Source: Kitasatospora sp. NBC_01287 (GTDB lineage: Bacteria > Actinomycetota > Actinomycetes > Streptomycetales > Streptomycetaceae). Taken from it: a stretch of DNA of 64,000 bases. Below are positions 49,301-57,806 of the stretch, one piece after another (position 1 is the stretch's first letter; each line of letters begins with the position of its first letter). The translations under genes were made by a program, and so were the position numbers. The DNA lies in the NCBI RefSeq assembly GCF_026340565.1, contig NZ_JAPEPB010000001.1:7290001-7354000 (forward strand), written 5' to 3'. Under the pieces are notes generated by a model that made no database searches, was not told the DNA's origin, and was given only the letters and a program-made list of their open reading frames with translations.

Positions 49301-49578
49301 TGGACCCGAAGGCGGAGCTGGCCACGCTGTTCCGCGCGTACTTCGCCCGCGGACTGCGGCTCGCGGTGACCGGCGACCGCAACTCCAGAGTGGACTATCT
49401 GGTCCACTGCGGGCCGGCCATGGGCGCGTTCAACCAGGCGGTAGCCGGGACCCGTCTGCGCGATTGGCACCACCGCACGGTCGAGGCCATCTCCGACACC
49501 CTCATGGAGGGCGCGGCGGCGCATCTCACCACCCGGCTGCGGGGTTTCCAGCAGACCCCGCACAGCCAGAGCAAGTGA
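46327..49578 (+). CDS. Trans-acting AT-AT-ER protein
   Basis: 1083 residues, three domains. AT1 (about 10-320): FSGQGSQYSGMG and a nucleophile elbow GSSLGEYAA where His is usual before Ser. AT2 (about 340-620): MKVYGFPGQGSQRRGMG, GHSLGEYAA, LHSRYL, the form seen in malonyl-CoA-specific trans ATs. ER (about 660-1080): a PfaD-type FMN TIM-barrel enoyl reductase with GCAGGIGSPEAAAAAFLLGA and LTGSVNQCSVEA. In trans-AT systems AT2-like domains load malonyl onto all AT-less modules, AT1-like ones often hydrolyse stalled acyl groups, and the ER reduces selected enoyl-ACPs. Which module is reduced cannot be read from sequence. The ATG overlaps the upstream stop (ATGA), so translation is coupled to the giant PKS whose modules it must serve. 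Confidence 0.92.
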
Positions 49579-49612
49579 CCACAGGAATCACGGAACAGGA
49601 CAACCCAAGACG

Positions 49613-50836
49613 ATGACCGAAGTGCCGCAGAACCAGCCGGTGATGTTCAACCCGTTCACGCCCGAATTCATGGAGGACCCCTATCCGCACTACGCGGAGG
49701 TGCGCAGGCACGTGCCGGTGCACGAGCACCCGGGCGGCTTCTGGATGCTCTCCCGGTACGAGGACGTGCTCGCGCTGGTGCGGTCCGGGCTCTCCGTCGA
49801 GCAGCGCCACGTCGCCCCCGGACCGTTCCGCGACGCCTACACGAACGCGGGTGTCACGGACGACCCGAGGCTGAAGGGGCTGGCCCTGCTCGACCGGGAC
49901 CCGCCGGACCACACCCGGCTGCGGAAGCTGGTCAGCACGGCGTTCACCGGACGCGCGATCAGCGCCATGGAGCCGCAGATCCGCTCCCTCGTCGACGACG
50001 CCCTCGACGGGATCGCCGAGGCCGGCGGCGGCGACCTGGTCGAGGCGCTCGCGTTCCCGCTGCCGTTCATGGTGATCGCGCGGATGCTCGGCATGCCGCC
50101 CACGGACAACAAGCGGCTGCGCGAGCTCACCAGCATGCTGATGCGCTCCGTCGAACCGACCACCGACCCCGAGGTGATGAGGGCCGTGGAGGCGGCCGAC
50201 GCGGAGCTCTTCGAGCTCGTCGGTGAAGCCGTCTCCTGGAAGCGGAGCAATCTCGGTGACGACCTGCTCAGCGCGCTCATCACGGTCGAGGAGGACGGCG
50301 AGACCCTCAGCCACGACGAGTTGATCGCCCAGGTCGCCATGCTCTACATCGCGGGTCACGAGACGACCGTGAACCTCATCTCCGGTGGCGCCCTCGCACT
50401 GCTACGCAACCCGGACCAGCTGGAACTGCTGCGAGCCAAGCCGGAGTTGGAGCAGAACGCGGTGGAGGAGTTCCTGCGCTACGACTCTCCCGTGCACAAC
50501 AGCAGGCGGATCACCCTTGAGCCGTACCAGGTCGGCGGGACCGAGATTCCGCCCGGGTCCTTCATCCTCGCCAGCCTGGCCGCGGCCAACCGGGACGAGG
50601 ACTTCTTCGGGCCCGACGCGGCGGAACTGCGCATCGACCGGGAGAAGGCACGCCGGCATCTGTCCTTCGGCAGCGGGATGCACCTGTGCATCGGCGCGAC
50701 GCTGGCCCGTATCGAAGGCAGGGTGGCCATCGGTGAACTGGTGCGCCGTTTCCCCGGCGTGAGCCTGGACGGCGAGGTCGAGTGGAACGGACTGCTCAGC
50801 CTGCGCGGGGCGGCACGACTGCCGATCCGGGTGTGA
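49613..50836 (+). CDS. Cytochrome P450
   Basis: 407 residues, a soluble actinobacterial class I P450. The I-helix reads AGHETT (oxygen activation), the K-helix EEFLRY gives ExxR, and the heme-binding loop is FGSGMHLCIG with the Cys thiolate. It starts 34 bases after the AT-AT-ER gene on the same strand and so is likely the last gene of the operon. A role as a late hydroxylase or epoxidase of the polyketide-peptide is inference from position. It needs a ferredoxin and reductase, neither seen here. It is followed by a hairpin. Confidence 0.92.
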   Translation: MTEVPQNQPVMFNPFTPEFMEDPYPHYAEVRRHVPVHEHPGGFWMLSRYEDVLALVRSGLSVEQRHVAPGPFRDAYTNAGVTDDPRLKGLALLDRDPPDHTRLRKLVSTAFTGRAISAMEPQIRSLVDDALDGIAEAGGGDLVEALAFPLPFMVIARMLGMPPTDNKRLRELTSMLMRSVEPTTDPEVMRAVEAADAELFELVGEAVSWKRSNLGDDLLSALITVEEDGETLSHDELIAQVAMLYIAGHETTVNLISGGALALLRNPDQLELLRAKPELEQNAVEEFLRYDSPVHNSRRITLEPYQVGGTEIPPGSFILASLAAANRDEDFFGPDAAELRIDREKARRHLSFGSGMHLCIGATLARIEGRVAIGELVRRFPGVSLDGEVEWNGLLSLRGAARLPIRV

Positions 50837-50841
50837 GCCGC

Positions 50842-50877
50842 GGCGCCGGGGGCGCGCCACAACGTCGGCCCGGCGCC
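50842..50877. terminator. Hairpin after P450, likely right end of cluster
   Basis: GGCGCCGGG (50842-50850) pairs perfectly with CCCGGCGCC (50869-50877), 5 bp after the P450 stop. The genes to the right converge on it. Confidence 0.65.
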
Positions 50878-50979
50878 CGGCAGTCGAGCCGGTAGAGCGT
50901 GTCCCTGTCTCCGGCGACGCATGCGATCGGACCGCACGCGTCGCCGGACGGCGCCACCGCGCCTGCCGAGAAAGCCGTC

Positions 50980-51035
50980 CTCAGGCCTCAGGCCTCAGGC
51001 CTCACACCTCAGGTCTCAGGCCTCAGGCCTCAGGC
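50980..51035. repeat. 7-bp tandem repeat, 8 units
   Basis: CTCAGGC occurs as eight contiguous units (two slightly diverged: CTCACAC and CTCAGGT). On the minus strand the TGA stop of the remnant at 51016 falls inside the array. Confidence 0.85.
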
Positions 51036-51393
51036 CGGTGATCGGCCACGCGTCCCACGGTCGCGGCGCAGGACGCCGGGCGGGCGGGTCGGTGAAGGCG
51101 ATCTGCTGCAGAAGCATCTCCTGGACGGCCTGCATGGCCGCGAAGTTGCCTTCGAGAGTGAAGGGTTGGTAGGTGAGATCCGAAAATCCCCCGCCGGTCT
51201 GGTCTCCGTTGAGATGGAAGAGGACGGTGGCGCTGACGCCGGCCGCCTGCGCGAGCGGGTGCGGGTCGGTGGGGGAGAAGTCGCGGCGCAGTGGGGCGAG
51301 GGGCTTGCCGGTGATCCAGTCCTGGTCGCGGACGGTGAGGTCCCAGACGTGGTGGTGGGCGTCGACGACATGGGTGCGCGGGGCTGCGGTCAC
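51016..51393 (-). pseudogene. Chimeric remnant: amidohydrolase N-terminus joined to GH95 fucosidase fragment
   Basis: 125 codons. The first 55 or so residues (THVVDAHHHVWDLTVRDQDWITG..) are the N-terminus of an amidohydrolase of the fuconolactonase type with its metal-binding HHH. Near 51220 the frame changes character to NGDQTGGGFSDLTYQPFTL followed by EGNFAAMQAVQEMLLQ. This matches my memory of the conserved core of GH95 alpha-L-fucosidases. Both families normally run to several hundred residues, so neither part can work. The GTG start overlaps the lutC stop (GTGA), as expected of a once-functional fourth gene of the operon. An internal deletion most likely fused two fucose-utilisation genes. 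The GH95 assignment rests on one motif. Confidence 0.65.
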
Positions 51394-52043
51394 GAGGGCT
51401 CCGGGGCGGTGACGATGATGACGTCCAGGGTGCGGGGGCCGTGCACGCCTTCGACGCGGTCGAGTTCGATGTCGCTGGTGGCGGACGGTCCGGAGATGAA
51501 GGTGAGCGGGCGGGTGGGGTCGAGCCCGGCGAGGGCGTCGGGGACGTCCGCGACGATCTGGTCCGCGGTAATGAGGCACAGGTGGTAGTCCGGGACGAGG
51601 GTCAGCGCCCGCCGGCCCTGGCCGGGGCCGGCGTCCAGGACGATCGTGCCGGTGACGGCGATGCCGAGTGCGGCGGTGCTGATCGTGCCGTCCAGTTGGT
51701 CCAACTCGGCGATGCTGAGAGACGGTTCGTCGCGCGTCCAGGTCCCGGTCGGGAGCTGCTCGATGGGGAACCCCGGCGGCACGGCGACCCTCGTGGCGCC
51801 GCGCGCGGCCAGTGCGCGGGCGATCGCGTCCGGCAGCCCCTCGGGGGTGCTGCGGATGACGGTGGCGCGGTAGTCGGCGACCCGTTCGGCGAACAGCTCC
51901 ACCAGGTCGCCCTCGGCGTGGCTGCGCAGGTAGTCGCGCGGTACCGGGACGGACTCGGGTGCCTCGTCGTCGGGGACGTCCGCGAGGGCGGCGCGGATCC
52001 GGCCGATGATCTCCTGACGGCCACTCTTCTGATGGTCGGTCAA
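51390..52043 (-). CDS. lutC: LutC, lactate utilisation LUD-domain protein
   Basis: 217 residues from a TTG start at 52043 that overlaps the lutB stop (TTGA) and follows GGGAG by 5 bases. It is a LUD-domain protein: GTISTAALGIAVTGTIVLDAG and DYHLCLITADQIVADVPDAL are typical of the LutC/YkgG family, and the C-terminus has SGPSATSDIELDRVEGVHGP. With LutA and LutB it forms the iron-sulfur complex that oxidises L-lactate to pyruvate in the cytoplasm. This is primary metabolism, which marks the region as outside the antibiotic cluster. Confidence 0.9.
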   Translation of the reverse strand: MTDHQKSGRQEIIGRIRAALADVPDDEAPESVPVPRDYLRSHAEGDLVELFAERVADYRATVIRSTPEGLPDAIARALAARGATRVAVPPGFPIEQLPTGTWTRDEPSLSIAELDQLDGTISTAALGIAVTGTIVLDAGPGQGRRALTLVPDYHLCLITADQIVADVPDALAGLDPTRPLTFISGPSATSDIELDRVEGVHGPRTLDVIIVTAPEPS

Positions 52044-53500
52044 GACTGCTCCCGGTTCTTGCGCCACCAGGCGCGGAAGGATTCGGCGGGCGGTACGGGA
52101 CTGTCGCGGGCGTCGGACCAGCCGCGCAGCGGTCCGGGCAGCCGGCCGATCCTGCCCTCGCGGGCCAGTGCGCGGCCGCCGAGCGCGGCGGCCTTCTGGG
52201 CGGCCGCCAGCCGGGCCGGGGAGGCGAGCACGGCAGCCGCCGCCTTCATCGCGAGCGCCTCGGCGGTGGGTGCGTGGCGGCTGCGGCGCTTGGCCTCGAC
52301 GACCTCGGCGCGCAGGTGGACCAGCACCTCCGGGATGTTGATCTTCACCGGGCAGGCGTCGTAGCAGGCCCCGCAGAGCGTGGAGGCGAACGGCAGCGAC
52401 GCCGCGTGGTCCACGCCGGCCAGCTGCGGGGTGAGCACGGCGCCGATCGGGCCGGGGTAGACCGAGCCGTAGGCGTGGCCGCCGGTGCGCTCGTAGACCG
52501 GGCAGACGTTCAGGCAGGCCGAGCAGCGGATGCAGGCCAGTGCCTGGCGACCCACCGTGTCCCGCAGCGTGGCGGTGCGGCCGTTGTCCAGCAGTACCAG
52601 GTGGAACTCCCGCGGCCCGTCGCCGGGCGTGACGCCGGTCCACATCGAGGTGTACGGGTTCATCCGCTCACCCGTGGAGGAGCGCGGCAGCAGTTGGAGG
52701 AAGACCTCCAGGTCGGTGAAGGACGGCACGACCTTCTCGATGCCCATCACGGTGATCAGCGTCTGCGGCAGGGTCAGGCACATCCGGCCGTTGCCCTCCG
52801 ACTCCACCACCGCGATCGTGCCGGTCTCGGCCACCCCGAAGTTGGCCCCCGAGACGGCGACCCTCGCCCGCAGGAACCTCTCCCGCAGGTGCAGCCGGGC
52901 CGCCTCGGCCAGCGCCCGCGGCTCGTCGGACAGGCCCTCGGGCGCGGGGCGGCCCCAACGGCCCATCTCCCGCAGGAAGATCTCGCGGATCTCGGCCCGG
53001 TTGCGGTGGATGGCGGGCACCAGGATGTGCGAGGGCCGGTCCTCACCGAGTTGCACGATCAGCTCCGCGAGGTCGGTCTCGTAGGCGGTGATCCCGGCTT
53101 CGGCCAGCGCCTCGTTGAGTCCGATCTCCTGGGTGGCCATCGACTTGACCTTGACCACTTCGCGCTCGCCGGTGGCCCGCACGAGTTCGGTGACGATCCG
53201 GTTGGCCTCCTCGGCGTCCGCCGCCCAGTGCACGGTGCCCCCGGCCGCCGTCACCGAGCGCTCCAACTCCTCCAGATACTGGTCCAGATGGCGCAGCGTC
53301 CGGCGCTTGAGCGCCTCCCCGGCCTCGCGCAGCTGCTCCCAGTCGCTCAACTCCCCGGTCACCGCGAGGCGTTTGTCGCGGATCGTGCCGGTGGCCCGGC
53401 GCAGGTTGCCGCGCAGCTGCGGGTCGGCGAGCGCGGTGCGCGCCGCCTGGGGGAAGGCGGGTGTGTCGAGCCAGACCAGGCCGTCGCCGGTACCACTCAT
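52040..53500 (-). CDS. lutB: LutB, iron-sulfur lactate utilisation protein
   Basis: 486 residues. The N-terminal LUD domain has KSMATQEIGLNEAL and SGANFGVAETGTIAVVESEGN. It is followed by a ferredoxin-type segment with two Cys clusters: CIRCSACLNVCPVY and CGACYDACPVKINIPEVL (near 330-390), the ligands of two [4Fe-4S] clusters. The C-terminal helical tail ends FRAWWRKNREQS. ATG 53500 overlaps the lutA stop (ATGA) and has GGAAGGGG about 10 bases upstream. It passes electrons within the LutABC lactate dehydrogenase complex. Confidence 0.93.
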   Translation of the reverse strand: MSGTGDGLVWLDTPAFPQAARTALADPQLRGNLRRATGTIRDKRLAVTGELSDWEQLREAGEALKRRTLRHLDQYLEELERSVTAAGGTVHWAADAEEANRIVTELVRATGEREVVKVKSMATQEIGLNEALAEAGITAYETDLAELIVQLGEDRPSHILVPAIHRNRAEIREIFLREMGRWGRPAPEGLSDEPRALAEAARLHLRERFLRARVAVSGANFGVAETGTIAVVESEGNGRMCLTLPQTLITVMGIEKVVPSFTDLEVFLQLLPRSSTGERMNPYTSMWTGVTPGDGPREFHLVLLDNGRTATLRDTVGRQALACIRCSACLNVCPVYERTGGHAYGSVYPGPIGAVLTPQLAGVDHAASLPFASTLCGACYDACPVKINIPEVLVHLRAEVVEAKRRSRHAPTAEALAMKAAAAVLASPARLAAAQKAAALGGRALAREGRIGRLPGPLRGWSDARDSPVPPAESFRAWWRKNREQS

Positions 53501-54237
53501 CGCCGGTCCCCTTCCGTGGCGGCCAGGATCTCGGCCAGGTGCATGGTCCGTACCCCGCTGCGTTGTCGGGACAGGCCGCCACCGATGTGCATCAGGCAGG
53601 AGTTGTCGGCCGCGCACAGCACCTGCGCGCCGGAGTCGTGCACGGCGCTCATCTTGTCGCTGAGCATCGCGGCGGAGGTGTCCGCGTTCTTCACCGCGAA
53701 GGTTCCGCCGAACCCGCAGCACGACTCGCAACCCGGCAGGTCGACCAACTCGATCCCGTCGACGGCGCGCAGCAGCCGGTACGGCCGCTCGCCCAGGCGT
53801 AGTCCGCGCAGCGAGTGGCAGGTCGGGTGGTAGGCCACCTTGCGCGGGAAGTGCGCGCCGACCTCGGTGACGCCCAGCACGTCCACCAGGAACTCGGTGA
53901 ACTCGTGCACCCGAGGCACCAGTTCGGCAACCCGGCGGCGCAGCCCGGACGGGCCGTACTGCTCGGCCAGTACCGGGTGGCCCTCCCGCACCATCCCCGC
54001 ACACGACGCGGACGGCGTGACCACCGCGTCGTACTCCGCGAAGGTCTCCGCGAAGCTCCGCACCATCGGCATCGCCTCGGGCCGGTAGCCGGTGTTGAAG
54101 TGCATCTGGCCGCAGCAGGTCTGCTCCTGCGGGAACTCCACGGTGTGGCCGAGGCGTTCGAGCACACTGACCACCGCCCGGCCGGTGTCGGGGAAGAGCG
54201 TGTCGTTGAAGCAGGTGATGAACAGGGCGATACGCAC
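53497..54237 (-). CDS. lutA: LutA, CCG-domain lactate utilisation protein
   Basis: 246 residues from a GTG start with GGGAG 7 bases upstream. Two cysteine-rich CCG motifs are visible: EQTCCGQMHFNTGY near residue 42 and GCESCCGFGGTF near 170. They are the heterodisulfide-reductase-like cluster ligands of the LutA/YkgE family. First gene of the coupled lutABC operon. In fucose or rhamnose catabolism lactate is an end product, which fits the fucose-gene remnant at the end of this operon. Confidence 0.92.
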   Translation of the reverse strand: MRIALFITCFNDTLFPDTGRAVVSVLERLGHTVEFPQEQTCCGQMHFNTGYRPEAMPMVRSFAETFAEYDAVVTPSASCAGMVREGHPVLAEQYGPSGLRRRVAELVPRVHEFTEFLVDVLGVTEVGAHFPRKVAYHPTCHSLRGLRLGERPYRLLRAVDGIELVDLPGCESCCGFGGTFAVKNADTSAAMLSDKMSAVHDSGAQVLCAADNSCLMHIGGGLSRQRSGVRTMHLAEILAATEGDRR

Positions 54238-54592
54238 CGCTCAACTCCCTTCCGGTACGGGGACATCATGGTCCGGCACGTCAGGGCATCCGCACGTCAG
54301 GGCATCCGCGCGTCAGGGGATCCGGTGCCACCTGACCCGTAGCGTTCCCAGAGTGCGGCGAGTTAGACACCAGCCGTCGCACGCCCGGCTCGAAACCGTG
54401 GCCCGCGACGTCGAGCTCGGTGACGGCGGTGCTCCATGGGTACTGGCATGTCACCTGACTTGGCCGGATGGGATTCTCGGCAGGCGCAGCGTCGGGGCTG
54501 GTCTGCCAGGAGGGCTTCGGGAGGGAACTGGATCGTCAGATCCCTTTGCCTATAGTCTCATTGGACAATCAGACGAGGTACGGAGGAACGTC
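54238..54592. promoter_or_regulatory. Divergent gap between lutA and the secreted-protein gene
   Basis: 355 bp. It holds the 16-bp triple repeat at 54276-54323, a candidate promoter for the secreted gene (CTGGAT, 17 bp, TATAGT at 54551-54556), and no gene. Confidence 0.4.
54276..54323. repeat. 16-bp tandem repeat, 3 units, upstream of lutA
   Basis: GCACGTCAGGGCATCC twice, then GCGCGTCAGGGGATCC. It lies 40-85 bp before the lutA start and could be a regulator-binding array or a slippage product. Confidence 0.75.
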
Positions 54593-55066
54593 TTGCGCAC
54601 TTTCTCGAAGGCACTCGGGCTCCGCCGCACGATCGCCATGGCCGCCGCCGGAGTCTCACTTGCCGCCGGCGTCACCTTCCTCGGCGCCGGGGCGGCCCAC
54701 GCCGATGCCCAGCTGTGCGGCGCCGTCAACCAGGGCGGCGCGGACGGCTCGCCGTGGAACCACTGGGAGCTCACGCCCTGCATCGTCGAGGCCAATGACG
54801 GCGGGTTCTACACCAGGACCTACCTGACCGGCGGCAGCACCGACGTGCGGGTCTACAGCGGCGTCTACGACTCCTGCAACGGTGTCACGTACGGCGTGAA
54901 CGGCGACTCGGACGCCAACCACTTCTTCCAGGGCCAGTCCGGTTGGTTCACCACCGGCGAGGTCTACGGCCTGCACTGCTCGAACGGCCTGTGGGCCATC
55001 TCGCGGGTCTTCAGCAACGGCAACGGCTCGCCCTGGGCCTGGTCGAACGGCATCGGCGCCCAGTAG
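54593..55066 (+). CDS. Small secreted protein of unknown function
   Basis: 157 residues from a TTG start with GGAGG 6 bases upstream. It has a clear Sec signal peptide: basic start (MRTFSKALGLRRT), a hydrophobic core (IAMAAAGVSLAAGVTFLGAG), and a cleavage site after AHA near residue 38. The mature part of about 120 residues has four Cys (LCGAV, TPCIV, SCNGV, LHCSN), compatible with two disulfides, and is rich in Gly, Asn, Trp and Tyr. I recognise no family. It is probably extracellular, since no cell-wall anchor or membrane segment follows. It ends at a bidirectional terminator. Confidence 0.8.
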   Translation: MRTFSKALGLRRTIAMAAAGVSLAAGVTFLGAGAAHADAQLCGAVNQGGADGSPWNHWELTPCIVEANDGGFYTRTYLTGGSTDVRVYSGVYDSCNGVTYGVNGDSDANHFFQGQSGWFTTGEVYGLHCSNGLWAISRVFSNGNGSPWAWSNGIGAQ

Positions 55067-55128
55067 CGGTCCGGAACGGGCGGCGCGGCATCGACCCGCT
55101 CAGGGTCGTTCCCATGTCGCCGTCAACT

Positions 55129-55154
55129 TGACCCGGTCCTTCAGGGCCGGGTCA
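55129..55154. terminator. Bidirectional hairpin terminator
   Basis: TGACCCGG / CCGGGTCA, an 8-bp perfect stem with a 10-base loop, sits between the secreted-protein gene and the convergent AraC-type gene. It includes that gene's TGA stop. Confidence 0.7.
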
Positions 55155-56225
55155 CGTTGATTGGTAGATCGGTTGGCTGTGCTGTCGAGGAAAGGCCGCC
55201 ACTTGCTCCACCATCCGTGGCCGCGGGTCGACCGGCACTGAACGGGCCAGCGGGCCGTCAGCTGCTTCGGTGGTTCGGAGCGCGCGCCACGTGCGTGGGG
55301 GGACGCCGTAGGCTGCGCGGAAGGCGCGGCTGAAGTGGGCCGGGTTGACGAATCCCCACCGCTGGGCGACCGCTGACACCGTGGGCGACGTCCGGCCGTG
55401 CCGGGCCAGGTCGCGTGCGCAGGCCTCCAAACGGCGCTGCTGGATGAGCCGGCTCACCGTGACGCCCTCCCCTTCGAAGAGGCGGTGCAGGTAGCGCACC
55501 GAGATGTGATGGGCGCCGGTGATGGTCTCCGGTGAGAGCTCCGGGTCACCCAGGTGGTGGTCGATGTGCTCCCGCACCCGTTGGACGAGATGGCCGTCTC
55601 TGGCGTGCGGGTCGGTGGCCGCCGCCCCGGTGAGCTGGGCGACGAGCGTGCTGAGCAGGTCGGTGACGCTGCCGGCCAGCCGGTCGCCGACGGAGGCCCG
55701 GCAGGAGTGCGCGCAGGCGGCGAGGGTGTCGAGGAAGGGCAGCAGGACGGCTCCGAACGCCTCGGCGGAGGTGACGGTCGTCCCCGCCACCTGCCGGATG
55801 TCGTGCTCCGCCGCCCCCAGCAGTCTGCACGGTAATTGGAGCAGGTGGGTGCTGAAGTGCTCCGGGTAGTCGAGGGTGTACGGCCGCGCTGCGTCGTACA
55901 GCACGAGGCTGCCCGCCGGTACCTGTGCCCGGCGCCCGTCCTGGGCCAGTACGGCGCGGCCGGAGACCTGTACCGCCACCCCGACCTGCGCCTCGGCCTG
56001 CGGGGACCGCGCGATCAGCGCGGCCGTGCGGGTCACCCGCATCGCGTCCGCCTCCAGCGTGGACACCCGCAGGTATCCCAGCCGGTGCGACACCAGGCGG
56101 CCCTCGAACGGCCGGTCGGCCAGCGGCACCACCTCCACCGGTACCAGCGTCCGCGACACCGCCTCTCCCCAGAATCGCGCCTTCTCGTCATCCGGGACCG
56201 AATCGGTCGTCACCAGCGAACCCAC
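55152..56225 (-). CDS. AraC-family transcriptional regulator
   Basis: 357 residues from a GTG start with GAGGGG 7 bases upstream. The N-terminal half (about 20-210) is a cupin-like sensing domain of the type found in NphR-like regulators (GSLVLYDAARPYTLDYPEHFS). The C-terminal 110 residues are the double helix-turn-helix: SVRYLHRLFEGEGVTVSRLI and WGFVNPAHFSRAFRAAYGVPP. It probably activates a nearby or distant catabolic gene set in response to a small molecule. It stands alone, converging on the secreted-protein gene. Confidence 0.9.
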   Translation of the reverse strand: MGSLVTTDSVPDDEKARFWGEAVSRTLVPVEVVPLADRPFEGRLVSHRLGYLRVSTLEADAMRVTRTAALIARSPQAEAQVGVAVQVSGRAVLAQDGRRAQVPAGSLVLYDAARPYTLDYPEHFSTHLLQLPCRLLGAAEHDIRQVAGTTVTSAEAFGAVLLPFLDTLAACAHSCRASVGDRLAGSVTDLLSTLVAQLTGAAATDPHARDGHLVQRVREHIDHHLGDPELSPETITGAHHISVRYLHRLFEGEGVTVSRLIQQRRLEACARDLARHGRTSPTVSAVAQRWGFVNPAHFSRAFRAAYGVPPRTWRALRTTEAADGPLARSVPVDPRPRMVEQVAAFPRQHSQPIYQST

Positions 56226-56389
56226 CTGACTGCCCCTCTCGGCTGTACCCCTGCGGAGTCAGTCTGTTCCGCGGGTCGGCCGGCGTTGTAAGTCATCTGA
56301 CTGTCGCTCCGCAGAGCGGGGGAGGGTGTGCGCTGTCGGACCAGGCGCGGTGCACGGGCAGCACCGGAATCGCCGGACGCCTTCGGGTC

Positions 56390-56761
56390 TCAGGAGGCGT
56401 CGAGAGCGTGGGCGGGCGCGGCCCGGGAGGTGATGCCGAGCTTGGGGAAGATCTTGTAGAGGTGCGCCGCGACGGTGCGGGGCGACAGGCGCAGCGCGTG
56501 GCCGATCTCCTTGTTGCTTCGGCCGGTCGCGGCGAGTCGTGCCGGCTACGGGGGGCCTGACCGTCGGCTTCGGCGAGGGTCGAGCGCATCGCTCAGGGCG
56601 TGCAGGTCGGTGATGGTGACCTGTTCGGCGAAGCGGGTCAGCAGCCGCCGCAGGCTGCGCTGGTCCCGGTCACGGACGGCTTCGGCGAGGGCGGCCAGTA
56701 CGGACGCCCGCGCGTGCGGGCCGGGCGTGCGCACCGGCCGCGTCGTCTGTGGCCCTTCCAT
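56390..56761 (-). pseudogene. LuxR-type small regulator interrupted by an in-frame TAG
   Basis: From ATG 56761, with GGGAGG 5 bases upstream, 71 codons run to a TAG at 56546-56548 (helical, ASVLAALAEAVRDRDQRSLR and RLLTRFAEQVTITDLHALSDAL). In the same frame the next 51 codons encode a typical LuxR DNA-binding domain end, ARLAATGRSNKEIGHALRL followed by SPRTVAAHLYKIFPKLGI, to a TGA. Together they would make a 122-residue helix-turn-helix protein. Alternatives are a genuine 71-residue protein or a sequencing error at the TAG. The excellent ribosome site suggests the gene was recently intact. Confidence 0.6.
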
Positions 56762-56980
56762 CGTCGCCTCCCGTCCGTGGTGCTGCTCGTTGCCCCGGGC
56801 CGCGGGTGCGGACCGCCCTCCTGCGGAGCGAAGACTACCTTCCGTTCGAACACCGAAAAATCTGTGCTGGCTGGAGTAGACATTGCCGTCGGCTGTGGTT
56901 AGTGTTTCTCTCGTAGACGCAGTCAAGCGGTACCCGCCAGACACGAACTGGCGGGGAGCATTACAGAACGGTTGCGGGGT

Positions 56981-57480
56981 CCTGAAGCCAGGGCAGGTGC
57001 AGTAAGGCGACAGGACCGGTGGCCGGGCCGGGCGGCCCGCAGGTATCAGGGGCCCGCCAACGAGCGGTACCGCAGTTCAGCAGGTGCAGTACTCAGCAGG
57101 TGAGCAGTACGTGGGACACGCCGGGCAGATGGGCGTGAAGCAGTGACGCAACCGGCGCGGCCGTGGAGTTCCGAAGCCAGAGCAGGTGCAGGACGGCAAC
57201 GGGACTGGCGGCCGGGCCAGGTGACCCGCAGTGATCAGGGGTCACCGATCAGCGGTACCGCGGTAGTTGTAGGTGCAGTAACAGCAGGTGAAGTTGAGTG
57301 AAGCGGTACAAGCAGTCGCGGTTCGAGGTATCCCAGTGAAGGCGCCAGGCTGCGGGCGCGCGTGCTGGGAGTCCGGGCAGTGGGGTTCCAAGCCGAGCAG
57401 GTGAGCGGGACGGGCGACGGGGCTGGCTGTCGGACCAGGTGGCCCGTCAGGGCCGTAGCAGTATCAGGTAGTTGAAGTTC
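56981..57480. repeat. Three long imperfect direct repeats in a gene-free leader
   Basis: Units beginning at about 56981, 57171 and 57386 share CCGAAGCCAGRGCAGGTG, then GGACGGCRACGGGACYGG-like, GGCCGGRCCAGGTGRCCCG-like and GTATCAGG-like segments in the same order, spaced about 190-215 bp. They occupy a 900-bp stretch (56950-57839) with no convincing gene, ending just before the MerR-like regulator. Confidence 0.65.
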
Positions 57481-57575
57481 AGCAGTACCGAGAAGTACCC
57501 GTGTGCGCAGTACCGAGCAGTTCGCAGTACCAGTGGTTGGCAGTACCGCAGTTCGCAGTATCAGTCCGTACAGAG
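57470..57575. repeat. Cluster of GCAGTACC / GCAGTTC motifs
   Basis: GCAGTACC and near variants (GCAGTTCGCAGTA) recur about every 10-25 bp at the downstream end of the leader. The local composition is unlike neighbouring genes. It is not a CRISPR: spacing and units are irregular. Confidence 0.6.
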
Positions 57576-57773
57576 GATGAACGGAGGGACAGAGCGCCAT
57601 CAGGATCGCCCGGCCCGTGAGGCATTCACCCGGGCGGACACCGCAGACCCCCTTTTGAGTACGAGGACGGTGGTTTCCGGTCACGCATACGCGATCCCCG
57701 CACACCCCCACCGTTGGGGAGTTGCGGAACAAGGAACCCGGCTCAGGCCGGTAGATGGTGTTGTTTCCCCTTC

Positions 57774-57806
57774 GGGGCCCCGGAGCCGATATGGCGCCGG
57801 GGCCCC
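57774..57806. promoter_or_regulatory. Strong hairpin just upstream of the MerR-like gene
   Basis: GGGGCCCCGG (57774-57783) and CCGGGGCCCC (57797-57806) form a perfect 10-bp stem with a 13-base loop, ending 33 bases before the GTG start. It could be an attenuator in the long leader, or a terminator of an upstream transcript. Confidence 0.6.

Noticed and set aside
57470..57575. CRISPR array from the repeated GCAGTA motifs
   Set aside because: Repeats are 6-8 bp with irregular spacing, and no cas gene is near.
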